A DNA stretch of 64,000 nucleotides, from assembly GCF_050627025.1 (NCBI RefSeq), contig NZ_CP192472.1; one strand, given 5' to 3'. This stretch comes from Variovorax paradoxus_P. GTDB taxonomy: Bacteria > Pseudomonadota > Gammaproteobacteria > Burkholderiales > Burkholderiaceae_C. Below are positions 1-8,934 of this stretch, piece by piece; the first letter of the stretch is position 1; each line of letters begins with the position of its first letter. The notes below the pieces were generated by a model. The model had not been told where the DNA came from. It made no database searches and saw only the letters and a list, made by a program, of their open reading frames with translations. The position numbers were made by a program, and so were the translations under genes.

Positions 1-168
1 AAGTACCAGATCGTCGGCGAGGACGAAGCCGACCTGAAGCTGGGACTCATCAATATCTCCAGCCCGATTGCCCGGGCACTCATCGGCAAGGAAGAGGGCG
101 ACGTCGCCGAGGTGCAGGCACCGGGTGGCCTCAAGCGCTACGAGATCGTGGCGGTCCGCTACATCTGA
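1..168 (+). CDS. greA: Transcription elongation factor GreA, C-terminal part
   Basis: The window opens inside this gene; only the last 55 codons and a TGA stop are present. The fragment has the features of the GreA/GreB C-terminal FKBP-like domain, which binds RNA polymerase near the secondary channel: an acidic EDEAD stretch, then INISSPIARALIGKEEGD, then a glycine/lysine turn before the final strand. GreA rescues backtracked polymerase by stimulating transcript cleavage; the coiled-coil part lies outside the window. The next gene starts 17 bases downstream on the same strand. Confidence 0.92.
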   Translation, partial: KYQIVGEDEADLKLGLINISSPIARALIGKEEGDVAEVQAPGGLKRYEIVAVRYI

Positions 169-185
169 CCTGATTCGCGCGCCCG

Positions 186-611
186 ATGAAAGACCGCCTC
201 GCGCTGCTGCTGGCCGCATTCTGGTGGGGCAGTCTCACCACGATCGGCTTCCTCGTGGTGCCGATGCTTTTCGCGCGGCTCGGCAACCCCGCCGTCGCGG
301 GCAATTTTGCAGGTCAGCTGTTTGAAGCGCAGAGCTGGATAGCCATTGGCTGCGGCCTGCTGCTGCTCGTTCATTTCAGGACGAAGATGGACGACCGCAT
401 CGACAGTGCCTCGATGACGGCCATCTTCTTGATTCTGGGTGCATTGCTCTTGGCGCTGCTCCAGCAATACGCTGTGGCGCCCCGCATTCTTGCGCGCGAC
501 AACCTCAAGCTGTGGCATGCCGTGGGAAGCGGCATGTACCTGGTTCAGTGGCTCTGCGCGGGGGCGCTGCTGTGGCGCATGGGCGCTGCAAGAGCGCCCG
601 TGGCAAGCTGA
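186..611 (+). CDS. DUF4149 (TMEM205-like) inner-membrane protein
   Basis: A 141-residue protein with about four hydrophobic segments (near residues 5-25, 45-62, 78-97 and 115-135) and short polar loops. The N-terminal pattern, with a Trp-Trp-Gly-Ser turn after the first helix and a Val-Val-Pro-Met-Leu-Phe segment, is that of the DUF4149 family. No enzymatic residues are evident and the role is unknown. It sits just after greA on the same strand, an order I recall from related bacteria. The ATG start follows greA by 17 bases. Confidence 0.8.
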   Translation: MKDRLALLLAAFWWGSLTTIGFLVVPMLFARLGNPAVAGNFAGQLFEAQSWIAIGCGLLLLVHFRTKMDDRIDSASMTAIFLILGALLLALLQQYAVAPRILARDNLKLWHAVGSGMYLVQWLCAGALLWRMGAARAPVAS

Positions 612-659
612 GGACCGGCGGCGGAACTGCTGCCGTCCCGGCCGCCGTATCCATTCACT

Positions 660-1418
660 TCATTCTTTCCAGAACTTCGCGACCCAGTTCGCAGGCCGGA
701 TGTAGCGGAAAGCGCGGTTGCGCCGGCCCGCCAGCGCGTCGGGCGGATTGCATTCGCCGTGGAACACCATGATGCGAGCGTCTTCGGGCACGAAGGGCTC
801 TTCCCAGTAGTTGGCCGGCCAGGTGGGAATGCCGTGGTACTTGAAGCTTGGGCACCAGGCGGCGGGCCAATAGCCCAGCTTCCCCTGCTTGTGCATCATG
901 GCTGACAGGTAGGTCTGCTCATTGCGGTACTCGGCCTGTACCTTGTCCATGTTCTCGCGGAAATACGCCAGCACGTCGGCATGGGCACCAAGTTCGAACC
1001 GGTAGACCGATGAGTTTCCGGTGATTCGCTGACGCCGCCAGGGACGCGCGTAGTCATGGATGATCAGGAATTCGCCCGGGTGTTCGAAGAATGCATCCAG
1101 GCTGCCCACGATCACCACGTCCACGTCGAGGAAGAGGGCGGTGCCGCGCAGGCCGTGCAGGTCTTTTTCGAAGGTGGTGAGCTTTTTCCACGCGCCGTCG
1201 CGCTGGCCGGGCGCCAGCTGCAGGTTGAGTGGAGGAATCGGCAGGCACGTCACTTCGGGGCGAATGCCGGTGCCGTCGTCCGTCAGGCACACGAACTTGA
1301 AGTCGCCGCTGAGATTGCGGCGCACCATCGCGTAGAGGCGGTTGACGTATTCGGGGCCGTATTTCGTGCCCCACTTCATGCAGAGGATATGGCGCTGGGC
1401 GCCTTGCGCTGGCGCCAA
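660..1418 (-). CDS. Glycosyltransferase-like protein coupled to yhbY
   Basis: A 252-residue soluble protein with a nucleotide-sugar transferase look: an N-terminal strand ILCMKWGTKYG, then a TFEKD segment, and a DxD-type motif FLDVDVVI (D98-D100) as used for metal and sugar-nucleotide binding in GT-A folds. Residues HGECNPP near 220 could be catalytic. The chosen start is TTG at 1418, two bases after the yhbY stop, because it keeps the conserved-looking first strand; an ATG at 1379 would remove it. The donor and acceptor cannot be told from sequence. Close coupling to yhbY suggests co-expression only. Confidence 0.7.
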   Translation of the reverse strand: MAPAQGAQRHILCMKWGTKYGPEYVNRLYAMVRRNLSGDFKFVCLTDDGTGIRPEVTCLPIPPLNLQLAPGQRDGAWKKLTTFEKDLHGLRGTALFLDVDVVIVGSLDAFFEHPGEFLIIHDYARPWRRQRITGNSSVYRFELGAHADVLAYFRENMDKVQAEYRNEQTYLSAMMHKQGKLGYWPAAWCPSFKYHGIPTWPANYWEEPFVPEDARIMVFHGECNPPDALAGRRNRAFRYIRPANWVAKFWKE

Positions 1419-1420
1419 GT

Positions 1421-1900
1421 TCAGTCTGCCTGGTTGCGTTTCTTGGCCGAGAGCGGCCTTTTGGCCTTGGCGCGCTTGATGGTGCCGCCAGGGGTGAGGC
1501 GCTGGTTGCCCAGCACCCGCAGCGTCTTGATCTCGGGGCGCTGGCCGCCGCGCTTGCTGTACTTGAGCACCTTCACGTCACGCGGGCCGGGCATGCGGTC
1601 CTCGTCGATGACGCGCTCTTTTTCGGGCTTGGGACGCCACAGCACCAGCAGCTTGCCAATGTGCTGGATAGGCGCAGCGCCGAGTTCGTCGGCCAGTTCC
1701 TGCAGCATGGCGTCGCGCGCCAGGCGATCGTCGGAGAAGACGCGGATCTTGATCAGGCCGTGAGCCTTGAGCGCCGCGTCGGCTTCTTTTTTAACGGCAG
1801 GGGTCAGCCCGTCTCCACCGACCATGACGATCGGATCCAGGTGGTGAGCTTCGGCGCGGTGCACCTTGCGCTCGGCAGGGGTAAGTTGAATGGCGGGCAT
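1421..1900 (-). CDS. yhbY: YhbY-family ribosome assembly RNA-binding protein (CRM domain)
   Basis: A 159-residue protein. The first 95 residues form a CRM domain: LTPAERKVHRAEAHHLDPIV, then the glycine turn of MVGGDGLTP, then an IKIRVFSDDR strand. CRM proteins of this type bind the 50S precursor and assist large-subunit assembly. The remaining 60 residues are a basic, probably disordered tail rich in Lys, Arg and Pro, longer than the roughly 97-residue E. coli protein. The ATG at 1898-1900 lies at the expected domain boundary. It is divergent from rlmE, another 50S maturation gene, with 90 bases between them holding the promoters. Confidence 0.88.
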   Translation of the reverse strand: MPAIQLTPAERKVHRAEAHHLDPIVMVGGDGLTPAVKKEADAALKAHGLIKIRVFSDDRLARDAMLQELADELGAAPIQHIGKLLVLWRPKPEKERVIDEDRMPGPRDVKVLKYSKRGGQRPEIKTLRVLGNQRLTPGGTIKRAKAKRPLSAKKRNQAD

Positions 1901-1990
1901 CCCCGTATTATCGAGGGTAGAAAGCAACCTCTCGAACCGCCAGGCCGCTTCCAAGGCGAATACCGCAGCCCGAAGCACGAGAGGCCACCC

Positions 1991-2659
1991 ATGAGCACCA
2001 AGGCAAAGAGCAAAAAAGTCAACAAGGCGTGGTTGCACGACCACATCAACGATCCGTACGTGAAGCTGGCCACGCGGGAGGGGTATCGCGCACGTGCTGC
2101 CTACAAGCTCAAGGAAATCGACGAGTCGCTGGGGCTGGTCAAGCCGGGCCAGCTTGTGGTCGACCTGGGGTCCACACCGGGCGCCTGGAGCCAGTATCTC
2201 CGGCGGCGGATGTCGCCCGATGGCGCGGCCGCAGGGGAGTTGAACGGCACCATCATCGCTCTGGACATCCTGCCAATGGAGCCTATCGAGGGCGTGATCT
2301 TCCTCCAGGGCGATTTTCGTGAGGCGGAGCTGCTGGAGCAGGTGCTGGGCGTGCTGGCGGGCCGAAAGGCGGATCTGGTGGTTTCCGACATGGCGCCCAA
2401 CCTGTCGGGCATCCACTCGGCCGACGCAGCCCGTGTGGCGCACCTGATCGAGCTTGCAATCGACTTTGCTCAGCATCACCTGAAAGCAGAAGGGGCTTTG
2501 GTCGCCAAGCTGTTTCACGGCAGCGGCTACGACGAGCTCGTGAAGCTGTTCAAGGCGAACTTTCGCACCGTCAAGCCCTTCAAACCGAAGGCTTCACGCG
2601 ACAAGTCGTCCGAAACCTTTTTGGTGGGAATGGGTCTGAAGGCCCAGGAAACGCTTTGA
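1991..2659 (+). CDS. rlmE: 23S rRNA 2'-O-ribose methyltransferase RlmE (FtsJ/RrmJ)
   Basis: A 222-residue class I SAM methyltransferase that methylates the 2'-OH of U2552 in the 23S A-loop late in 50S assembly. The SAM-binding motif is VVDLGSTPGAWSQ (56-68; Thr where many homologues have Ala or Pro). The K-D-K-E catalytic tetrad is visible as K39 (in AAYKLKEID), D133 (VVSDMAPN), K173 (VAKLFHG) and E208 (KSSETF). Length matches E. coli RrmJ (209) plus a short basic N-terminus. It precedes ftsH, the order seen in many proteobacteria. Confidence 0.95.
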   Translation: MSTKAKSKKVNKAWLHDHINDPYVKLATREGYRARAAYKLKEIDESLGLVKPGQLVVDLGSTPGAWSQYLRRRMSPDGAAAGELNGTIIALDILPMEPIEGVIFLQGDFREAELLEQVLGVLAGRKADLVVSDMAPNLSGIHSADAARVAHLIELAIDFAQHHLKAEGALVAKLFHGSGYDELVKLFKANFRTVKPFKPKASRDKSSETFLVGMGLKAQETL

Positions 2660-2849
2660 TACCTTGACGCGCCAGCCCCTGAATAAGCTGCCAAGGGGTG
2701 TCGAAGGGGTGCAAACCCTTCCGAGGCTATGGCCGCATTAGGGAAATGCCCGCTTTTCGTAGCTTGAAAAGCCTAAAATGGGGCGCAATTGCGTATCCAC
2801 AGCGCGTTCTTTTCATAATCTTGTCACGCGCTTTCGACTGGAGCTTCGT

Positions 2850-4766
2850 TTGAACAATCAGTGGTTTTCCAAAGTTGCCGTATGGCTCGTCATTGCCATG
2901 GTGTTGTTCACTGTGTTCAAGCAGTTTGACACCCGCGGCGGCGTTGGCTCGGGAACGGTAAGTTATTCGGAGTTCCTTGATCAGGTCCGAAACAATCAGA
3001 TCAAGAGCGCCGTCATTCCTGAAGGCGCAGGCGGCGGAGAAATCATCGCCGTCACCAACGACGATCGCAAGATCCGCACGACCGCCACGGTGCTCGACCG
3101 CGGTCTGGTCGGCGACCTGATCGATCACAACGTCAAGTTCGACGTCAAGCCGCGCGAAGAGGGCTCGCTCCTCATGACGCTCCTGGTGAGCTGGGGGCCC
3201 ATGCTGCTCCTGATCGGCGTCTGGATCTACTTCATGCGTCAGATGCAGGGCGGCGGCAAAGGCGGAGCGTTCAGCTTTGGCAAGAGCAAGGCCCGCATGA
3301 TGGACGAGAACAACAACACGGTCACCTTCGCCGACGTCGCGGGCTGCGACGAAGCCAAGGAAGAAGTCCGCGAGGTGGTCGACTTCCTGAAAGACCCGCA
3401 GCGCTTTCAAAAGCTCGGCGGCCGCATTCCGCGCGGCCTGCTGCTGGTTGGCCCTCCGGGTACCGGCAAGACCTTGCTCGCCAAGTCGATCGCCGGCGAA
3501 GCCAAGGTTCCGTTCTTCTCGATCTCGGGTTCCGACTTTGTCGAAATGTTCGTCGGCGTGGGCGCTGCCCGCGTACGCGACATGTTCGAAAACGCCAAGA
3601 AGAACGCCCCTTGCATCATCTTCATCGACGAAATCGATGCGGTGGGCCGCCAGCGTGGCGCCGGCCTGGGTGGCGGCAACGACGAGCGCGAACAAACCCT
3701 GAACCAGATGCTGGTCGAGATGGACGGTTTCGAAACCAATCTCGGCGTGATCGTGGTGGCTGCAACCAACCGTCCCGACATTCTTGACGCCGCACTGCTG
3801 CGCCCGGGCCGTTTCGACCGCCAGGTGTATGTCACGCTGCCCGACGTCAAGGGACGCGAGCAGATCCTCGCCGTTCACATGCGCAAGGTGCCGCTCGGCC
3901 AGGACGTCAATCCGAACGTCATCGCCCGCGGAACGCCCGGCATGTCTGGTGCCGACCTGGCCAATCTTTGCAACGAAGCCGCCCTTATGGCTGCACGCCG
4001 TAATGCGCGCGTGGTCGAGATGCAAGACTTCGAAAAAGCCAAGGACAAGATCTTCATGGGCCCGGAGCGCCGCTCGGCGGTCATGGACCCCGAAGAGTTG
4101 CGAAACACCGCCTACCACGAAGCCGGCCATGCCCTCATCGGCAAGCTCCTGCCCAAGTCGGACCCGGTTCACAAGGTAACCATTGTTCCGCGCGGTCGCG
4201 CACTGGGCGTGACCTTCACGTTGCCCGAGAAAGACCGCTACGGCTACGACAAGGAATGGGCGCTCAACAAGATCTCGATGTTGTTCGGCGGCCGGATTGC
4301 CGAAGAAGTCTTCATGAACCAGCGCACCACCGGCGCCTCGGATGACTTCAACAAGGCAACCCAGCTGGCACGTGACATGGTTACGCGCTACGGCATGACC
4401 GATGCACTGGGCCCGATGGTCTACGCAGAAAACGAAGGCGAAGTCTTCCTGGGCCGCTCTGTCACAAAGACGACCACCATGAGCGAGCAGACGATGCAAA
4501 AGGTGGACGAGGAAGTCCGCCGCATCATCGACGAACAGTACGCCCTGGCACGCCGCCTCATTGAGGACAACAGCGACAAGATGCACGCCATGGCCAAGGC
4601 GCTGCTCGAGTGGGAAACCATCGACAGCGAACAGCTCGACGACATCATGGCCGGCCGCGCACCGCGCCCGCCCAAGGACTGGACGCCCCGCATTCCGCCT
4701 TCGGGCAGCGGCGGCAGCGGCGGTACGCCGGCAGTGAAACCGGATCCGGCACCGACTGCTGCCTGA
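2850..4766 (+). CDS. ftsH: ATP-dependent membrane zinc metalloprotease FtsH
   Basis: A 638-residue inner-membrane AAA+ protease that degrades misassembled membrane proteins and regulators such as LpxC. Two transmembrane helices (about 9-25 and 107-129) flank a periplasmic domain. The AAA module has Walker A GPPGTGKT (201-208), Walker B IIFIDEID (about 257-263) and the second region of homology (ATNRPDILDAALLRPGRFDR). The zinc site is HEAGH (423-427). The C-terminus is Gly/Pro-rich. The TTG start at 2850 is preferred over an upstream ATG at 2778 because it gives the usual short cytosolic N-terminus (LNNQWFSK) and has a GGAG six bases upstream. The 190 bases before it contain no gene. Confidence 0.97.
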   Translation: MNNQWFSKVAVWLVIAMVLFTVFKQFDTRGGVGSGTVSYSEFLDQVRNNQIKSAVIPEGAGGGEIIAVTNDDRKIRTTATVLDRGLVGDLIDHNVKFDVKPREEGSLLMTLLVSWGPMLLLIGVWIYFMRQMQGGGKGGAFSFGKSKARMMDENNNTVTFADVAGCDEAKEEVREVVDFLKDPQRFQKLGGRIPRGLLLVGPPGTGKTLLAKSIAGEAKVPFFSISGSDFVEMFVGVGAARVRDMFENAKKNAPCIIFIDEIDAVGRQRGAGLGGGNDEREQTLNQMLVEMDGFETNLGVIVVAATNRPDILDAALLRPGRFDRQVYVTLPDVKGREQILAVHMRKVPLGQDVNPNVIARGTPGMSGADLANLCNEAALMAARRNARVVEMQDFEKAKDKIFMGPERRSAVMDPEELRNTAYHEAGHALIGKLLPKSDPVHKVTIVPRGRALGVTFTLPEKDRYGYDKEWALNKISMLFGGRIAEEVFMNQRTTGASDDFNKATQLARDMVTRYGMTDALGPMVYAENEGEVFLGRSVTKTTTMSEQTMQKVDEEVRRIIDEQYALARRLIEDNSDKMHAMAKALLEWETIDSEQLDDIMAGRAPRPPKDWTPRIPPSGSGGSGGTPAVKPDPAPTAA

Positions 4767-4792
4767 AGTGCATCATCCGGTGTCACACAACA

Positions 4793-4815
4793 ACGGGGCC
4801 ATTGGCCCCGTTTTC
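4793..4815 (+). terminator. Rho-independent terminator after ftsH
   Basis: An 8-bp perfect stem (ACGGGGCC / GGCCCCGT) with a three-base loop, followed by a short T run (TTTTC). It lies 26 bases after the ftsH stop and ends 18 bases before folP, so it may attenuate rather than block read-through into folP-glmM. Confidence 0.7.
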
Positions 4816-4832
4816 GATAGTGAAGGTGCTGC

Positions 4833-5732
4833 ATGGCGATGGCTCCGTTGATCTGGCAGACCGCACGTTTCACGATTGATCTCGCGCAGCCGCGCGTGAT
4901 GGGCATCGTCAACGTCACTCCCGATTCCTTTTCCGACGGCGGGGCGCATGCCTCCACGGCGGCCGCACTGCAGCACTGCGAGCGGTTGCTGAAAGAGGGC
5001 GCCGACATTCTCGATATTGGCGGCGAATCGACCCGGCCCGGCAGCCCTACCGTGCCGCTCGATGCCGAACTTGCGCGCGTGCTGCCGGTGGTGCGCGAGG
5101 CGATCAAACTGAACGTCCCGCTCTCCATAGACACCTACAAGCCCGAAGTCATGCGCGCCGTGCTCGAACTTGGCGCCGACATCATCAACGACGTCTGGGC
5201 GCTGCGGCAACCCGGCGCACGCGAAGCCGTTGCCTCGCATCCTTCGTGCGGCATTTGCCTGATGCACATGCACCGGGATCCGCAAACCATGCAGGCCGCG
5301 CCCATGCTGGGCGACGCGGTGCCCGAAGTGCTGTCGTTCTGGGCGCAGCAAGTGGCCCAACTGCGTTTGCTCAAGATCAATCCCTCGCGAATCACCTTGG
5401 ACCCGGGAATCGGTTTCGGAAAGACGGTGGCGCAAAATTTTGCGCTGCTGGCACGGCAGCGTGAGCTGCTCGAAGCCGGTTACCCGCTGCTCCTGGGCTG
5501 GTCTCGTAAATCGTCGATCGGCACCGTCAGCGGCATTCCGGCCGCTGCCGAACGCCTGGTGCCCAGCGTCACGGCGGCAATGCTCGCGGTGGACCGCGGC
5601 GCGGCCATCGTGCGGGTGCACGACGTGCGCGACACGGTGGCGGCGCTTGCGGTGTGGCAAGCCATGAAAGCCCAAGAGCCGCAGGCGGGCGCACCGGCTT
5701 CAAACAGTCAACAACAAGAACAAACCTCATGA
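4833..5732 (+). CDS. folP: Dihydropteroate synthase
   Basis: A 299-residue TIM-barrel enzyme that condenses 6-hydroxymethyl-dihydropterin pyrophosphate with p-aminobenzoate in folate synthesis; it is the sulfonamide target. Signatures seen: MGIVNVTPDSFSDGG (23-37), the pterin-binding DIGGESTRPGSP near 61-72, SIDTYKPEV near 98-106, and the DPGIGFGKT loop near 190. The C-terminal LGWSRKSSIG and VRVHDV segments are also typical. The last four bases overlap the glmM start (ATGA), so the two are probably translated in a coupled way. Confidence 0.96.
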   Translation: MAMAPLIWQTARFTIDLAQPRVMGIVNVTPDSFSDGGAHASTAAALQHCERLLKEGADILDIGGESTRPGSPTVPLDAELARVLPVVREAIKLNVPLSIDTYKPEVMRAVLELGADIINDVWALRQPGAREAVASHPSCGICLMHMHRDPQTMQAAPMLGDAVPEVLSFWAQQVAQLRLLKINPSRITLDPGIGFGKTVAQNFALLARQRELLEAGYPLLLGWSRKSSIGTVSGIPAAAERLVPSVTAAMLAVDRGAAIVRVHDVRDTVAALAVWQAMKAQEPQAGAPASNSQQQEQTS

Positions 5733-7066
5733 CCCGTAAATACTTTGGCACCGATGGCATTCGCGGCACCGTCGGCCAGTCGCCCATCACTCCCGATTTC
5801 GTTTTGCGCCTTGCGCATGCGGTGGGCCGCGTGCTCAAGAAGAGCCAGTCGCGCCCCACGGTGCTGATAGGCAAGGACACCCGCATTTCGGGCTACATGC
5901 TTGAATCGGCCCTGGAATCCGGCTTCAACTCCGCAGGCGTCGACGTGGTGCTGCTGGGCCCGCTGCCTACGCCGGGCGTGGCTTACCTCACCCGTGCACA
6001 GCGCGCCAGCCTGGGCGTGGTGATCAGTGCAAGCCACAACGCGTACCCGGACAACGGCATCAAGTTTTTCAACGCCCATGGCAGCAAGCTCGACGATGAA
6101 TGGGAGCTTGCGGTTGAAGCCGCGCTAGAGGAGGCCCCTGTGTGGGCAACCTCCGCCGAACTCGGCAAGGCGCGCCGTCTCAACGATGCGCCCGGCCGCT
6201 ACATCGAGTTCTGCAAGAGCACATTTGCCAACGACCTGACGTTGCGCGACATGAAGCTCGTGATCGACGCGGCGCACGGGGCGGCCTATCAGGTGGCGCC
6301 GAACGTGTTTCACGAACTGGGGGCTGAGGTCACCAGCATCGGATGCGCACCCGACGGGCTCAACATCAACAAGGGTTTTGGCGCCACGCACCCCGAAGCG
6401 CTGGTAGAGGCCGTGATGGCGCAGAAAGCCGACTATGGCATCGCGCTCGACGGTGACGCCGACCGCCTGCAACTCGTCGACGCCAGCGGGCGCCTTTTCA
6501 ATGGCGACGAACTGCTCTACCTCATGGTGGCCGAACGCATAGCGCGTGGAGAAAAGCCCGTCGGCGTGGTCGGCACGCTCATGACCAACAAGGCAGTCGA
6601 GGTGGCGCTGCGTGGGCAGGGCATCGAGTTCGTGCGCGCCAAGGTGGGCGACCGGTATGTGCTCGAAGAACTCGACAAGCGCGGTTGGCTCCTGGGCGGC
6701 GAAGGCTCCGGCCATCTGCTGGCGCTCGACCGCCACACCACCGGCGATGGCATCGTGAGCGCACTGCAGGTGCTTCAAGCCTGCGTGCGCAGCGGCAAGA
6801 CGGTGGCGCAGCTCCTGGCCGACATCACGCTGTTTCCCCAGACTCTCATCAACGTTCGGCTCACACCAGGGCAGGACTGGAAGAGCAACAAGGCGCTGGC
6901 CAGCGAAACGCAACGCATCGAAGCCGAGCTCGGCGACGGCGGCCGTGTGCTGATTCGTGCCAGCGGCACCGAGCCGCTGGTGCGTGTGATGGTCGAGGCA
7001 CGCGACGCGAAGCAATCCGAATCTTGCGCGAAGCGCCTGGCCGCCACTCTCGAGTCCGCCGAATGA
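5729..7066 (+). CDS. glmM: Phosphoglucosamine mutase
   Basis: A 445-residue alpha-phosphohexomutase converting glucosamine-6-phosphate to glucosamine-1-phosphate for UDP-GlcNAc, peptidoglycan and LPS synthesis. It has the N-terminal FGTDGIRG, the phosphoserine loop ISASHN with active Ser at residue 102 as in E. coli, the metal loop DGDADR (241-246), the sugar loop GGEGSGH, and the phosphate-binding RASGTEPLVRVMVE near the C-terminus. It overlaps folP by four bases upstream and the GNAT gene by four bases downstream. Confidence 0.97.
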   Translation: MTRKYFGTDGIRGTVGQSPITPDFVLRLAHAVGRVLKKSQSRPTVLIGKDTRISGYMLESALESGFNSAGVDVVLLGPLPTPGVAYLTRAQRASLGVVISASHNAYPDNGIKFFNAHGSKLDDEWELAVEAALEEAPVWATSAELGKARRLNDAPGRYIEFCKSTFANDLTLRDMKLVIDAAHGAAYQVAPNVFHELGAEVTSIGCAPDGLNINKGFGATHPEALVEAVMAQKADYGIALDGDADRLQLVDASGRLFNGDELLYLMVAERIARGEKPVGVVGTLMTNKAVEVALRGQGIEFVRAKVGDRYVLEELDKRGWLLGGEGSGHLLALDRHTTGDGIVSALQVLQACVRSGKTVAQLLADITLFPQTLINVRLTPGQDWKSNKALASETQRIEAELGDGGRVLIRASGTEPLVRVMVEARDAKQSESCAKRLAATLESAE

Positions 7067-7548
7067 CGATGATCGAAGTTGTTCTGGCCGATTACCGCAA
7101 TGCCGGGCATTCGGCCGCATTGGTCGATTTGCTCGATAGCTATGCGCAGGACCCCGCGGGCGGTGGCACGCCGCTCGAAGCGGGCGTGCGTGCCGGATTG
7201 CCCGCTGCATTGGCCGCGCGGCCGCAGGCTTTCAGCGTGCTGGCATACGACGGTGCGCAGCCCGTGGGGCTCATCAACTGCATCGAAGGTTTTTCGACCT
7301 TCGCGTGCAAGCCACTGGTCAATGTGCATGACGTGGTCGTTTTGGCCAGCCATCGGGGCCAGCGGGTTGCGCAACGCATGTTCGAGCGGGTAGAGCAGGA
7401 GGCCCGTGCGCGCGGCGCCTGCAAGCTGACGCTGGAAGTGCTGTCGGGCAATGCGCCGGCATTGCGCAGCTATGAGCGCGAGGGGTTTGCCAACTACCAG
7501 CTCGACCCTGCGTTCGGGCACGCGGTGTTTTTGCAGAAGAAGCTCTGA
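7063..7548 (+). CDS. GNAT-family N-acetyltransferase
   Basis: A 161-residue acetyl-CoA-dependent acyltransferase of the GNAT fold. Visible elements are the central strand with NVHDVVVLASHRGQRVAQRMF, the expected position of the acetyl-CoA pyrophosphate loop (R/Q-x-x-G-x-G/A), then the C-terminal LEVLSGNAPALRSYEREGF motif. The substrate is unknown. The ATG overlaps the glmM stop by four bases, so it belongs to the folP-glmM transcription unit; that does not by itself place it in cell-wall metabolism. Confidence 0.85.
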   Translation: MTMIEVVLADYRNAGHSAALVDLLDSYAQDPAGGGTPLEAGVRAGLPAALAARPQAFSVLAYDGAQPVGLINCIEGFSTFACKPLVNVHDVVVLASHRGQRVAQRMFERVEQEARARGACKLTLEVLSGNAPALRSYEREGFANYQLDPAFGHAVFLQKKL

Positions 7549-7592
7549 AAAAGAAAGAGGGCCGGGGCGCCTTTGGCGCCGTCGGCCCTCAC
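7549..7592 (-). terminator. Terminator of the minus-strand acyl-CoA operon
   Basis: A long GC-rich hairpin (AGGGCCG near 7558, GGCGCC / GGCGCC around a TTT loop at 7572-7574, CGGCCCT near 7590). Read on the minus strand it is followed by a T-rich stretch (TCTTTCTTTTTC), which suits termination of transcription arriving from the acyl-CoA dehydrogenase gene. On the plus strand there is no T tract, so it is probably one-directional. Confidence 0.65.
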
Positions 7593-7629
7593 CGCAACGC
7601 TCTCCCAGAGGGAGAGGGGGTAATGCAGA

Positions 7630-8901
7630 TCAGAAGCGAGTGACGGGTGCCTCGGCTTCGGTCTTGCCGGGCGCGTACTTGCCCAGCTCCCACTTTGCAA
7701 TCGCATTGCGGTGCACTTCGTCGGGGCCGTCCGCAAAGCGCAGCGTGCGCGCGCCGGCGTAGGCGTAGGCAAGCGGGAAGTCGTCGCACATGCCGCCGCC
7801 GCCATGCACTTGCATGGCCCAGTCGATCACCTGGCAAGCCATGCTCGGTGCCACCACCTTGATCATCGCGATTTCATTCTTTGCAACCTTGTTGCCGGCC
7901 ACGTCCATCAGCCAGGCGGCCTTGAGCGTGAGCAGGCGCGCCATGTCGATCTTGCAGCGCGCCTCGGCGATGCGTTCTTGCGTCACGGTTTGCGATGCGA
8001 CCGTCTTGCCGAAAGCCACGCGCGACGAGGCGCGTTTGCACATCAGCTCGAGCGCGCGTTCTGCCAGGCCGATCAGGCGCATGCAGTGGTGAATGCGTCC
8101 CGGGCCGAGGCGGCCCTGCGCAATTTCAAAGCCCCGGCCTTCGCCCAGCAGGATGTTGTCCACTGGCACGCGCACGTTCTCGAAGTACATCTCGACGTGT
8201 CCGTGCGGCGCATCGTCGTAGCCCATGACGTTGAGCGGGCGCACGATGCGGATGCCCTTGGCATCTGCCGGCACGATCACCATGCTTTGCTGCGAATGCC
8301 GTGGCGCGTCGGGGTCGCTCTTGCCCATGGTGATGAAGACGGCGCAGCGCGGGTCGGCGGCACCTGAAATCCACCACTTGTGGCCATTGATCACGTACTC
8401 GTCGCCCTGGCGCTCGATGCGGGTCGAGATGTTGGTGGCATCGCTGGAGGCAACGTCGGGTTCGGTCATTGCGAACGCAGAGCGGATTTCGCCTTCGAGT
8501 AGCGGCTTGAGCCAGCGCGCCTTGATGGCCTCCGAGCCGTAGCGCGCAATGGTTTCCATGTTGCCGGTATCCGGCGCCGAGCAGTTGAAGGCTTCCGAAG
8601 CCCATTGCACCCGGCCCATGATCTCGGCCAGAGGCGCATATTCCTGGTTGGTGAGGCCCGCACCTTCGTAGCCGGAGGCGGAGGCGCTGTCCACCGGCAG
8701 GAACAGGTTCCACAGACCCTGGGCCTTGGCCTTCGCCTTGACCTTCTCGACGGTCTTGAGCGCTGTCCAGCGCTTGCCTGCGGCCGTGTTGGCGGCCAAC
8801 TCGGCGGCGTACTCGGCTTCGGCCGGGTAGATGTTCTCGTCCATGAAGGCCGTGACGCGTTTCTGCAATTCCTTGGTCTTGGCCGAATATTCGAAATCCA
8901 T
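7630..8901 (-). CDS. Acyl-CoA dehydrogenase family protein
   Basis: A 423-residue FAD flavoenzyme that introduces the alpha-beta double bond into acyl-CoA thioesters. Middle-domain signature AFAMTEPDVASSDATN and the WWISGAADPRC segment are visible, as is the C-terminal VHGGGGMCDDFPLAYAYAG region with the arginine-rich RTLRFADGPDEVH end. Its length and its pairing with an APH-type phosphotransferase resemble ACAD10/11-like dehydrogenases, which act on long or modified acyl chains. It is the last gene of a minus-strand set, 33 bases after the phosphotransferase gene. Confidence 0.92.
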   Translation of the reverse strand: MDFEYSAKTKELQKRVTAFMDENIYPAEAEYAAELAANTAAGKRWTALKTVEKVKAKAKAQGLWNLFLPVDSASASGYEGAGLTNQEYAPLAEIMGRVQWASEAFNCSAPDTGNMETIARYGSEAIKARWLKPLLEGEIRSAFAMTEPDVASSDATNISTRIERQGDEYVINGHKWWISGAADPRCAVFITMGKSDPDAPRHSQQSMVIVPADAKGIRIVRPLNVMGYDDAPHGHVEMYFENVRVPVDNILLGEGRGFEIAQGRLGPGRIHHCMRLIGLAERALELMCKRASSRVAFGKTVASQTVTQERIAEARCKIDMARLLTLKAAWLMDVAGNKVAKNEIAMIKVVAPSMACQVIDWAMQVHGGGGMCDDFPLAYAYAGARTLRFADGPDEVHRNAIAKWELGKYAPGKTEAEAPVTRF

Positions 8902-8934
8902 GCTGTCTCCTGGTGGGGTTTTTTGGGGAGCTGG

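Noticed and set aside
2727..4586. A 619-codon open frame on the minus strand opposite ftsH.
   Set aside because: High-GC shadow of ftsH: Arg/His/Ala-rich with no family motif, while the plus frame has all FtsH motifs.
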